Below are positions 1 to 6,919 of a DNA stretch of 9,506 nucleotides, piece by piece. The notes under the pieces are model-generated. The model was given only the letters and a program-made list of their open reading frames with translations. It was not told the origin of the DNA and searched no databases. The DNA lies in NCBI GenBank assembly GCA_903907475.1, contig CAIVOB010000047.1, positions 1 through 9,506 of the forward strand, in the 5' to 3' direction. The position numbers and the translations under genes are program-made. Position 1 is the first letter of the stretch; every line of letters starts with the position of its first letter. The DNA is from Candidatus Omnitrophota bacterium. Lineage in GTDB: Bacteria; Omnitrophota; Gorgyraeia; Gygaellales; Profunditerraquicolaceae.

Positions 1-51
1 CCGCGAAAACCAAGTCAAGACAGGACCCGCTAACTTCGCGGCAGGACCCGC
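1..51. repeat. Short direct and inverted repeats at window edge
   Basis: The 10-mer CAGGACCCGC occurs at 21-30 and again at 42-51, a 21-base period. CCGCGAA at 1-7 is the exact reverse complement of TTCGCGG at 35-41. The stretch is GC-rich compared with the AT-rich bases that follow. It may be the end of a longer intergenic repeat or structured element cut by the window start. No coding potential is evident. The extent and copy number cannot be judged from this window. Confidence 0.4.
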
Positions 52-104
52 AAGAAGAAAATTTTTCTTATTGTAGATAAAACCGGCAGGCTAATTAATT
101 TTAA

Positions 105-133
105 TTGCCAGAAAACTTATAATTTGCTATGAT
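105..133 (+). promoter_or_regulatory. Putative sigma-70 promoter of the Gfo/Idh-lpxB pair
   Basis: TTGCCA at 105-110 and TATGAT at 128-133 are separated by 17 bases, and each matches the sigma-70 consensus at 5 of 6 positions. Transcription would start near base 140, which is the A of the ATG, so the message would be leaderless. A perfect TATAAT at 118-123 is an alternative -10, but its -35 match (TTAATT at 95-100) is poor and it would leave only about a 10-base leader. No Shine-Dalgarno sequence precedes the ATG, which agrees with either reading. Expression from an upstream gene outside the window is also possible. Confidence 0.45.
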
Positions 134-139
134 CATTGC

Positions 140-1066
140 ATGGATAAACTTAAAATCGCGGTTATTGGAGTAGGGCATCTCGGTAGTATTCACGCAAAGA
201 TATATAAAGAAAGCCCAAATTGTGAACTAATCGGAGTTTGCGACAATAATCCTGAGCATCTACAGTCGCTAAGCGCCAATTTAGGAGTACCCGGTTATGC
301 TGACTATCGTGAACTTTTTGGAAAAGTAACCGCGGTAAGTATTGCCGTGCCGACAATCGCGCACCACAAAATCGCGGCCGAATTTCTTAAAAATAATATC
401 TCCACGCTCGTAGAAAAACCTTTTACTTCTACCCTTAAAGAAGCCGAAGATTTGATAAAAATTGCCGCCAAAAACAAACTCACCCTACAAGTCGGTCATA
501 TCGAAAGATTTAATTCTGCTTTTGCCGCCACGCAAAAAATAATCAAAAACCCTAAATTTATTGAATGTCACCGCTTATCGAGCTTCCCTCACCGTTCACT
601 AGATGTCGGCGTAGTATTAGATATTATGATTCACGATATTGATATTGTTTTAGGCTTAGTAAATTCACCTTTAAAAAAAATTGAATCTGTCGGAGTGAAT
701 GTTTTAACTAAATTTGAAGATATTGCCAATGCCCGCTTAACCTTTAAAAACGGCTGTATCGCTAACCTTACCGCCTCCCGCGTCTCCGATGAAACGATGC
801 GTAAAATCCGTATTTTTCAGGAAGATACCTATATCTCTTTAGATTACAAAAATGCCGAAGCCTCCGTTTACCGCAAAACTGGCTTCCAGATCAGCAAAGA
901 AAATCTTCCCATTGAAAAAGAACAACCGCTGCAAAAAGAGTTGGAATCATTTATCTCCTGCGTTACTAATCACACTCTACCCCTGGTCTCCGGCGCAGTA
1001 GCAAAAGACGCTTTAGCAGTTGCTTTAAAAATCCAAAAACAAATATGGCTGAAAAATCGATCCTAA
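140..1066 (+). CDS. Gfo/Idh/MocA family NAD(P)-dependent oxidoreductase, lipid A-associated
   Basis: This 308-residue protein is a cytoplasmic sugar (nucleotide-sugar) dehydrogenase of the Gfo/Idh/MocA family. The N-terminal Rossmann fold shows the dinucleotide motif G10-V-G12-H-L-G15, and the family EKP motif is at 92-94. The C-terminal alpha/beta domain carries VGHIERFN (118-125) and DIMIHDID (161-168), where H165 and D166 are the likely catalytic or substrate-site residues. Those two motifs are typical, from memory, of family members encoded beside lpxA and lpxB. The 3' end overlaps lpxB by 22 bases, so the two are almost certainly cotranslated. A possible role is GnnA-like oxidation of the 3-OH of UDP-GlcNAc, leading to amide-linked lipid A, but no GnnB aminotransferase is visible here. 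The specific substrate is inference; the family call is firm. The ATG is chosen because the Rossmann strand begins at residue 4, although no ribosome-binding site precedes it. Confidence 0.88.
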   Translation: MDKLKIAVIGVGHLGSIHAKIYKESPNCELIGVCDNNPEHLQSLSANLGVPGYADYRELFGKVTAVSIAVPTIAHHKIAAEFLKNNISTLVEKPFTSTLKEAEDLIKIAAKNKLTLQVGHIERFNSAFAATQKIIKNPKFIECHRLSSFPHRSLDVGVVLDIMIHDIDIVLGLVNSPLKKIESVGVNVLTKFEDIANARLTFKNGCIANLTASRVSDETMRKIRIFQEDTYISLDYKNAEASVYRKTGFQISKENLPIEKEQPLQKELESFISCVTNHTLPLVSGAVAKDALAVALKIQKQIWLKNRS

Positions 1067-2166
1067 TTATCTGCGGCGAACCTTCCGGAGAACTTCAAGC
1101 GGCACTTTTAGTAAAAGCCCTAAAAAACATTACGCCAAACTTAAATATTAGCGGCGTGGGCAGCACGCTTCTGGCTGGCGCCGGAGCAAAAATTATTTAC
1201 GACACCAAAGATTTAAGCGTCATGGGGCTCTGGGACGTCTTTAAAAAACTCCCTAAATTTTTCGCTTTAAAAAAATTTATTTTAAGAAAAATAAGAAACC
1301 AAGAATTCTCAGCGGTCATTTTGGTAGATTTTTCCGGATTTAACTTAAGATTAGCTAAAGCGATTAATAATACCGTGCCCACAATATACTATGTCAGCCC
1401 GCAAATTTGGGCTTCCCGTCCGGGAAGAATTAATACGATCCGTCAATATATCCAAAAAATAATCGTACTTTTTAAATTTGAGCAAGAATTTTACAAAAAA
1501 TTAGGTATCGCGGTTGACTTCATCGGCCATCCGCTCATAGATGTTATTAAGCCTTTAGAAAAACATGCCTCGGAAAAACTTACTTGCGCCCTCCTACCCG
1601 GTTCCCGCAGTCAAGAAATCCGCCATATCCTTCCGATTATGTTGGAGACTGCAAAATTAATTAATCAAAAAATTCCGGCTCAATTTATAATTGCCAAACC
1701 AAAACAACTAAATTGGGAGATTTATCACAGCTTAACGAAAAAAAGTAATTTGGATTTAAAAATTATCGAAGGAGATACTTACGGTTGCTTAAACAACGCG
1801 GATTTGGCTTTAGTCTGTTCTGGAACCGCGACCTTAGAAGCGACGATTATTGGGAAACCATTTATTTTAATTTACAAAATGAACCTCTTAAATTATCTAC
1901 TCTACCGGCCACAAATAAAATTACCTTATATCGGAATGACTAATATTATTGCCGGCAAAAAAATTATCCCGGAATTTATTCAGTTCCAAGCCACCCCTAA
2001 AAAAATCGCTCAAGAAATTTTAAAACTTCTGGCTGATAAAACAAAATTGCAGAAAATAACTACGGATCTGGCGCAAGTTAAATCCGCTTTAGGCCTTCCC
2101 GGAGCTGCTAATCGCGGCGCCCGGCTCATCCTTGATTTTTTAAAAGATAAGCACCACCTTGCTTAA
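1045..2166 (+). CDS. lpxB: Lipid-A-disaccharide synthase LpxB
   Basis: LpxB (GT19 family) joins UDP-2,3-diacylglucosamine to lipid X to form the lipid A disaccharide at the inner face of the cytoplasmic membrane. At 373 residues it is a normal length. Visible signatures are GEPSGE near the N-terminus (11-16), SVMGLWDV (58-65), VSPQIWASRPGR (117-128), GHPLID (161-166), the nucleotide-site LPGSRSQEI (184-192), CSGTATLEA (258-266) and LPYIGMTN (293-300). The ATG lies inside the end of the upstream oxidoreductase gene, implying translational coupling. In the proteobacterial motif IDxPDFN the second aspartate is considered catalytic; here the segment reads VDFSGFN, with glycine at residue 98. The 3' end overlaps the convergent protease gene by 4 bases. 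Identification is secure from the many family blocks in the right order. Confidence 0.96.
   Translation: MAEKSILIICGEPSGELQAALLVKALKNITPNLNISGVGSTLLAGAGAKIIYDTKDLSVMGLWDVFKKLPKFFALKKFILRKIRNQEFSAVILVDFSGFNLRLAKAINNTVPTIYYVSPQIWASRPGRINTIRQYIQKIIVLFKFEQEFYKKLGIAVDFIGHPLIDVIKPLEKHASEKLTCALLPGSRSQEIRHILPIMLETAKLINQKIPAQFIIAKPKQLNWEIYHSLTKKSNLDLKIIEGDTYGCLNNADLALVCSGTATLEATIIGKPFILIYKMNLLNYLLYRPQIKLPYIGMTNIIAGKKIIPEFIQFQATPKKIAQEILKLLADKTKLQKITTDLAQVKSALGLPGAANRGARLILDFLKDKHHLA
2148..2165 (-). terminator. Terminator-like hairpin at the convergent lpxB / protease junction
   Basis: On the minus strand TAAGCA and TGCTTA form a perfect 6-bp stem around a 6-base loop, followed by TCTTTT. The stem begins with the TAA stop of the M48 protease gene. 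On the plus strand the same stem contains the lpxB stop but is followed by only a short T run. It may end minus-strand transcripts and partly block read-through from lpxB. The stem is short and only half GC, so the call is tentative. Confidence 0.35.
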
Positions 2167-3248
2167 ACTTTCGCCCGGCTTATCCGTTCATCAATCGGCG
2201 GATGATCAAAAAAGAAGAATTTAATTAAAGGGTGAGGGTTACGATCCGCCAGATTCTGAGCCGCCAATTTTTCCATTAAAGAAATAAAAGCCGCTTTATC
2301 TTTGGTAACTTCAAGGGCCAGGCTATCAGCTTGATGCTCAAACCTGCGGCTAATCGATGCTTCCAGGGGGCGGGTTAGAATCCCAAAAATTGAAAAATAA
2401 AGAAAAACCAGCGGCAGGCTTGCCAGCTGGTTCAATGAATTTAGTTTAAAGCTTCCCAAGATATAAATATTAGTTCTAAAAATTAAATAAAATAATCCTA
2501 AAGTTATGAGCGCATTTAAAATTATTAATTTGACTAAGTGCTTAAGCCGATAATGCGCGAACTCATGCGCCAAAATCGTTTCAATTTCGGCATAATTATA
2601 TTTATCCTTAAGCGTGTCAGCCAAAATCACCCGCTTACTTTTGCCAAATCCGGTAAAAGCAGCATTAGCTTTTAAAGTTTTTTTACTAAAATCGATTTCA
2701 AAAACATTTAATAATTTTACCTGCATTTTCTTGGCTAAATCATAAATCTTTTGCCGCAGCACCTCATCTTCTAATTTCTTATATTTAAAAAACAGCGGAA
2801 TAATAAGTGATGGTGTTACTTTCACCAAGATTAAACTTGCTGCAATCCAAAAAAACGCGCAAACCAGCCACCATTGACTAAAATGCGCCACCACACCATA
2901 AAACACCGAAATTAAAATCAAAGAAAATAAATAACTTAAAAACCCCACTTTTAACTGATCTTTCCACCAGTCAAACGCTTTTTGCTTAGTAAGATTAAAT
3001 TTATGTTCTAAAGAGAAACCCGCATAATAATTGAGTGGTAAATTAAAAAGATAATATAAAAAACCACTTATAAGAAGAAAAGCCGGAAGGAGTAAATAAT
3101 CAGCCAGGTGTAAGCTGCGCAGTAATTGCTCTAAAAATAAAGAAAGCCCCGATCCTAAAAAAAATAGGAGCAGGGCTAAACCATAAGCCATCTCGATAAT
3201 ACTAACGCTATATTTTTGAAAAGAATAACTTTTGGCTAAATCTGCCAT
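2163..3248 (-). CDS. M48 family (Ste24/CAAX protease-like) membrane zinc metallopeptidase
   Basis: This is a 361-residue integral-membrane zinc peptidase of the Ste24-like M48 family. The zinc site is H228-E229-F-A-H232 in LAHEFAHYRLKH. The distal glutamate ligand is most likely E304 in RRFEHQAD. The closing family motif FDHPPIDERI is at 347-356. Hydrophobic segments near residues 14-38, 51-75, 101-121, 126-150, 238-258 and 275-295 look like transmembrane helices, consistent with a Ste24 chamber. FSLEHKFNLTKQ (78-89) matches the conserved N-terminal Ste24 segment. The protein is somewhat shorter than eukaryotic Ste24. In bacteria such proteins probably act in membrane-protein quality control, since there are no prenylated CAAX substrates; the specific substrate is unknown. 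The ATG sits 2 bases after the stop of the bL27-like gene with only AAGAAG ahead of it, so translation is probably coupled to that gene. Confidence 0.92.
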   Translation of the reverse strand: MADLAKSYSFQKYSVSIIEMAYGLALLLFFLGSGLSLFLEQLLRSLHLADYLLLPAFLLISGFLYYLFNLPLNYYAGFSLEHKFNLTKQKAFDWWKDQLKVGFLSYLFSLILISVFYGVVAHFSQWWLVCAFFWIAASLILVKVTPSLIIPLFFKYKKLEDEVLRQKIYDLAKKMQVKLLNVFEIDFSKKTLKANAAFTGFGKSKRVILADTLKDKYNYAEIETILAHEFAHYRLKHLVKLIILNALITLGLFYLIFRTNIYILGSFKLNSLNQLASLPLVFLYFSIFGILTRPLEASISRRFEHQADSLALEVTKDKAAFISLMEKLAAQNLADRNPHPLIKFFFFDHPPIDERISRAKV

Positions 3249-3250
3249 TA

Positions 3251-3499
3251 TTACTTCTTAATTTTCTTTGCTACCGGAGTAATATTAACAAAGGTGCGCA
3301 CTTTACCATGACTAGTCTTTTTACGCGTAAAATAAACTTTACCCGGACAAAGGGCGAATAAAGTGCCCAGGCCGCGAACATTAACTCCGGCCTTATAAGA
3401 ATCAATACCCCGAATAAGAATCTCTCCGGTTTTCACTAACTTACCGCCGCTGGATTTAAGCGCTTTATCCTTCTTGGGAGTCGAAAAACCACCGATCAT
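3251..3499 (-). CDS. Divergent bL27-like ribosomal protein (rpmA family)
   Basis: This 82-residue basic protein resembles large-subunit protein bL27. The block GGKLVKTGEILIRG (18-31), then KAGVNV, TLFAL and GKVYF, follows the order of the bL27 core (GG..V..G.I.VR, AG.NVG, TLFA, G.VKF). The spacing is about three residues shorter in two loops. It lacks the canonical N-terminus (AHKKGGGS, NGRDS), the arm that reaches the peptidyl-transferase centre. In its place is a short lysine/serine-rich segment. The start is well fixed: AGGAGG lies 9 bases upstream, and an in-frame stop at 3530-3532 leaves no earlier start codon. The usual partners rplU and obgE are absent from the window; instead it is joined to an M48 protease gene. 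It could be the organism's only bL27 or a specialised paralogue. Confidence 0.68.
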   Translation of the reverse strand: MIGGFSTPKKDKALKSSGGKLVKTGEILIRGIDSYKAGVNVRGLGTLFALCPGKVYFTRKKTSHGKVRTFVNITPVAKKIKK

Positions 3500-3508
3500 T
3501 TTAAATTT

Positions 3509-3514
3509 CCTCCT
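3509..3514 (-). promoter_or_regulatory. Strong Shine-Dalgarno site of the bL27-like gene
   Basis: The minus strand reads AGGAGG exactly, 9 bases before the ATG at 3497-3499. It is the best ribosome-binding site in the window and decides the start of this gene, proving that the short N-terminus is not a mis-called start. Most neighbouring genes have weak or no such site. Confidence 0.85.
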
Positions 3515-3520
3515 AGATGA

Positions 3521-3562
3521 ACGCTTAACTTACAAATACGTAGTATAAATAAGTTAATGCGT
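3521..3562 (-). promoter_or_regulatory. Leader hairpin just upstream of the bL27-like gene
   Basis: ACGCTTAACTTA (3521-3532) pairs with TAAGTTAATGCGT (3550-3562) over 12 base pairs with a single bulged base. The 17-base loop contains the palindrome TACGTA. In the minus-strand RNA the stem ends 6 bases before the AGGAGG site. Because both arms match almost perfectly, a structured leader is credible. A role in controlling translation of the ribosomal-protein gene is inference. Confidence 0.45.
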
Positions 3563-3585
3563 GAATTTATCCCGCCGAAATACTA

Positions 3586-3604
3586 AAATTATCGCAGATA
3601 ATTT
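3586..3604 (-). terminator. AT-rich hairpin, possible terminator of the beta-CASP gene
   Basis: AAATTATC and GATAATTT form a perfect 8-bp inverted repeat around a 3-base loop. In the minus-strand reading it is followed by TTAGTATTT, and it lies about 60 bases after the stop of the metallo-beta-lactamase gene. The stem is AT-rich and therefore weak. It could equally be a protein-binding palindrome in the region driving the bL27-like gene. Confidence 0.3.
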
Positions 3605-3666
3605 GAGTATAATTCTGAGGCCGGAGATACATTATATATTTGAGTAAATACCCTACCACAAAATTA

Positions 3667-5061
3667 TTAATTAAGCAATACTTCTTCATCTTTATCCGGA
3701 ATATACACATTTAAATTTTGTTGCTTCAATACACCCGCAAAGGTATCCAGCTGTTCCGGTTCTCCGTGCACAAGAAAAATACGTTTTAGCGGAAGGCATC
3801 CGGAGACAAACTCCAGCAATTCCCTCTGATCCGCATGCCCGGAGAAAGCATTAATCACTACTACCTCGGCATTTAACTCATACTCCACTCCGAAAATCTT
3901 CACAAAAGGTAATTTTTCCACGATTCTCCGGCCTAAAGTATCCTGCGCCATATAGCCAACAACCAAAATCATATTCCGAGAATCCTCAATATTATTTTGC
4001 AAATGATGCAGCATCCTTCCGGATTCACACATCCCGCTGCCGGCAATAATAATCATCGGCCGCTTATCCATATTCAAAGCTTTGGATTCTTTTTGGTCCC
4101 GAATAAAACGTAAATTTAATAATTCAAAAGGATTATCTCCCCGGCTAAATCCTTCCCGAGTTTTACTATTTAAAAAGTCAAGATGATATTTAAAAAGATC
4201 GGTAATATTGGTCGCCAACGGGCTATCCACATAAATCGGCACCGAAGGAATAAGTTTTTCTTTTAACAATTCATTTAAAAAATAAATTACTTCTTGCGTG
4301 CGTTCCAAAGTAAAAGATGGGATAAGAACCTTGCCGCCGCGCCGAATCGCCCTTCCAATTGCTTCCCTTAATTTAGATTGTGCCTCTTCAATCGGGCGAT
4401 GGAATCTCCCCCCATAGGTAGATTCGATAATCAAATAATCTAATCCCCGTGGAATCACCGGATTATTCAATAAGGGAAGATTTTTCCTTCCTAAATCCAC
4501 CGCGTAACCTAAGCGCAAAGTTCGATCCTCGTCTTTAATATCCAAAACGACGATCCCGGAACCTAAAATATGCCCGGCATCAACAATCGTGGCATAAATA
4601 TCTTTGGCAATACAAAATTTTTGATTATAGGAAATCGAACGAAAAATCTTTGTCGCCCGAGAAGCTTCTTTTTCGGTATAAAGAGCGTGACGTAACGGTA
4701 AACCTAAACGCCGGTTGATTTTATTAACATAACGCACATCTTCTTCCTGAATTTTCCCGGAATCCATAAGCATTAAATCCGCTAAATCTTTAGTTGCCGA
4801 AGTAGTATAAATCTTGCAACGCAAACCCTTTTTAATAAGATTCGGAATATTGCCGCAATGATCGATATGCGCATGCGACAAAACCATTGCTTTAATCGTA
4901 CGCGGATTGTAATGAAAGGTTGTATTCACTTCATAAAAAGCGTCACGATGCCCTTGGAAAAGACCGGCATCAATTAAAATCTCAGTCTTATTCGCAGTTA
5001 CCATGTGGCTTGAACCGGTAACCGTTTTGGCTCCGCCTAAAAATCTTAATTTTATTGACAT
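3667..5061 (-). CDS. MBL-fold beta-CASP hydrolase (CPSF73/TTHA0252-like ribonuclease)
   Basis: This 464-residue soluble protein has the full metallo-beta-lactamase plus beta-CASP architecture of bacterial and archaeal CPSF73-type RNA nucleases. Zinc-binding HAHIDH is at 63-68, DAGHILGSG at 161-169 (H164), and the bridging aspartate is in YAVDLGR (D189). The beta-CASP region shows IIESTYG (E213), PSFTLERTQE and GSGMCESGRM (341-350). Motif B is SGHAD (407-411), and motif C is LVHGE with H432. It lacks the long C-terminal extension of RNase J, so it fits the shorter TTHA0252-like group. All metal ligands are present, so it should be active, probably in RNA processing or decay. It stands between carB and the bL27-like gene on the same strand, with gaps of 191 and 167 bases, so it is likely its own unit. 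No strong ribosome-binding site precedes the ATG; the start is supported by the family beginning LRFLGGAKTVTGSS. Confidence 0.92.
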   Translation of the reverse strand: MSIKLRFLGGAKTVTGSSHMVTANKTEILIDAGLFQGHRDAFYEVNTTFHYNPRTIKAMVLSHAHIDHCGNIPNLIKKGLRCKIYTTSATKDLADLMLMDSGKIQEEDVRYVNKINRRLGLPLRHALYTEKEASRATKIFRSISYNQKFCIAKDIYATIVDAGHILGSGIVVLDIKDEDRTLRLGYAVDLGRKNLPLLNNPVIPRGLDYLIIESTYGGRFHRPIEEAQSKLREAIGRAIRRGGKVLIPSFTLERTQEVIYFLNELLKEKLIPSVPIYVDSPLATNITDLFKYHLDFLNSKTREGFSRGDNPFELLNLRFIRDQKESKALNMDKRPMIIIAGSGMCESGRMLHHLQNNIEDSRNMILVVGYMAQDTLGRRIVEKLPFVKIFGVEYELNAEVVVINAFSGHADQRELLEFVSGCLPLKRIFLVHGEPEQLDTFAGVLKQQNLNVYIPDKDEEVLLN

Positions 5062-5252
5062 CGTTTTTTAAAAATTTGTTTTAAGTTATAAAAGAATTCC
5101 GTGAAGAAAGCTTATCACCCATGGTTAAATTAATGCCTAAACGTTTGAGCCCTACTTCATCGCAAAAGATAAAAATATGGATATCTGTACTTAGAACCTT
5201 TAATGAATTCAATTTTTATTATACGCTGGTTTCTTTATAAATACTATAGACT

Positions 5253-6914
5253 TTAACGATCGTAAGTGGAATAAAAATAAGGCGTTTGAGCCTTAAACTC
5301 TGCGGCACAAGTATCAACCAATTTAAAATCCGGAATCAAATTAAAAGATTTTCTTAAATTATAGACCTCTCCTTCGCTACAATTTAAAATTTTAGCTAAT
5401 TGCTGATCGCCAAAACCATACTCTTTGGCCTGCTTCAATAAAACACCAGAAAGTTTACCTTTAGATTTAAGTAGTTCTTTCTCGCAATCAATAATCTCCT
5501 TAATATTATGCAAAAACCAGCGGTCAATTTTAGTCAAATCATAAATTTCTTCAATATTCAAATTCGCCCGAAAAGCATCTCCAATATAAAAAATTCTTAA
5601 GGCGTTAGGTTGTCTTAATTTTTTACGAATCTCATCAAGGATCAATTCATCGGCCTCAAGAGAAGCCAAAGAACTAAAAATTACGCTCTCTAAGCCAAAT
5701 TTTTTAATCTCTAGCGAGCGCAATCCTTTCTGCAAAGCCTCTTTAAATGTCCGGCCAATCGACATTGCTTCTCCTACCGATTTCATAGAGATCCCTAAAG
5801 TATTCTCCGCTAAAGAAAACTTTTCAAAAGTAAAACGCGGAATTTTTACCACACAGTAATCAATCGCCGGTTCAAAACAGGCGGGAGTCAAACGCGTAAT
5901 ATCATTAGCAATCTCATCTAAAGTAAATCCGACTGCCAACTTGGCGGCAATCTTAGCGATCGGAAACCCCGTTGCCTTTGAAGATAACGCCGAACTACGC
6001 GAAACTCGCGGATTCATTTCAATGACAACCATCCTTCCGGTCTGCGGATGCAAAGCGAATTGAATATTAGAACCTCCGGTTTCTACCCCAATTTCACGAA
6101 TACAAGCAATTGCCGCGTTACGCATTAACTGATACTCTTTATCAGTTAAAGTTTGAATTGGAGCCACAGTAATGCTATCACCGGTATGTATCCCCATCGG
6201 ATCAATATTTTCAATCGTACAAATAATCACAACATTGTCTTTGAGGTCGCGCATCACCTCCAGCTCAAACTCTTTCCAACCTATTACCGATTCCTCAATC
6301 AAAATTTCACTAATCATGCTTGATTCTAAACCCCGCTTGGCGAGAACTCGAAATTCTTCCTGATTATAAGCAATTGATCCTCCGGCCCCCCCTAAAGTAA
6401 AACTAGGACGAATAATCAAAGGAAAACCAATCTTTTCCGCGGCCGAAACCGCCTCTTCCAAAGTATAAGCGCGCTCGCTTTTTGGGAGGTCTAAACCAAT
6501 TTTCTTCATCGCAGCTTTAAATAATTGCCGATCTTCACCTTTTTTAATCGCTTTAATATTAGCCCCGATAATCTCAACTTTATATTTTTTCAATACCCCT
6601 CTACGATCAAGCTCTACCGTCGTATTCAATGCCGTTTGTCCGCCAAGAGTTGGCAAGAGGGCATCGGGTTTTTCCCGCGCGATAATCTTTTCCACGATTT
6701 CCGGGGTAATCGGTTCGATATAAGTTTTATCCGCCATCTCCGGATCAGTCATAATCGTTGCGGGATTAGAATTAATCAAAATTACTTTAAACCCCTCTTG
6801 TTTTAAAACCTGGCAAGCTTGAGTACCGGAATAATCAAATTCACAACCCTGGCCAATAACAATCGGGCCGGAACCAATAATTAATATTTTTTTCAGGTCT
6901 TGACGTTTAGGCAT
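5253..6914 (-). CDS. carB: Carbamoyl-phosphate synthase large subunit, N-terminal half only (split CarB)
   Basis: This protein aligns from memory to residues 1-553 of E. coli CarB with the same numbering. It contains the carboxyphosphate (first ATP-grasp) domain and the oligomerisation domain. Key ATP-site residues R129, R169, E208, E215, H243 and E299 are all present, as are [24 protein letters not shown] and [12 protein letters not shown]. The protein stops after VDTCAAEF...YSTYDR, exactly where the second, carbamate-phosphorylating half would begin. That half is not found in the next 191 bases or elsewhere in the window, so it must be encoded separately. Normal CarB is about 1070 residues; split forms are known in Aquifex and methanogens. 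The start MPKR is the family start, 5 bases after the carA stop, so the genes are coupled. A terminator-like hairpin lies inside the last codons. Confidence 0.93.
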   Translation of the reverse strand: MPKRQDLKKILIIGSGPIVIGQGCEFDYSGTQACQVLKQEGFKVILINSNPATIMTDPEMADKTYIEPITPEIVEKIIAREKPDALLPTLGGQTALNTTVELDRRGVLKKYKVEIIGANIKAIKKGEDRQLFKAAMKKIGLDLPKSERAYTLEEAVSAAEKIGFPLIIRPSFTLGGAGGSIAYNQEEFRVLAKRGLESSMISEILIEESVIGWKEFELEVMRDLKDNVVIICTIENIDPMGIHTGDSITVAPIQTLTDKEYQLMRNAAIACIREIGVETGGSNIQFALHPQTGRMVVIEMNPRVSRSSALSSKATGFPIAKIAAKLAVGFTLDEIANDITRLTPACFEPAIDYCVVKIPRFTFEKFSLAENTLGISMKSVGEAMSIGRTFKEALQKGLRSLEIKKFGLESVIFSSLASLEADELILDEIRKKLRQPNALRIFYIGDAFRANLNIEEIYDLTKIDRWFLHNIKEIIDCEKELLKSKGKLSGVLLKQAKEYGFGDQQLAKILNCSEGEVYNLRKSFNLIPDFKLVDTCAAEFKAQTPYFYSTYDR

Positions 6915-6919
6915 TTTAA

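Noticed and set aside
53..69. AAGAAAATTTTTCTT palindrome as a terminator of an upstream gene
   Set aside because: It has essentially no loop and is all A/T apart from two bases, so it would not form a stable terminator.
3638..3650. ATTTGAGTAAATA repeated exactly at 8419-8431
   Set aside because: A 13-base AT-rich match between two places is expected by chance in about 9.5 kb, and the surroundings do not match.
5133..5237. A 34-codon plus-strand frame starting with the same 12 bases as carB (ATGCCTAAACGT)
   Set aside because: It has no ribosome-binding site, no recognisable protein and only a 12-base match; chance is sufficient given how many 12-base pairs a window of this size contains.
5062..5252. 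A frameshifted continuation of carB after its stop
   Set aside because: The 191 bases are AT-rich with stops in the relevant frames and do not resemble the start of the CarB second half.
6525..6806. Plus-strand open frame of 93 codons opposite carB
   Set aside because: It is a shadow of the well-conserved carB frame, with no family signal or ribosome-binding site.
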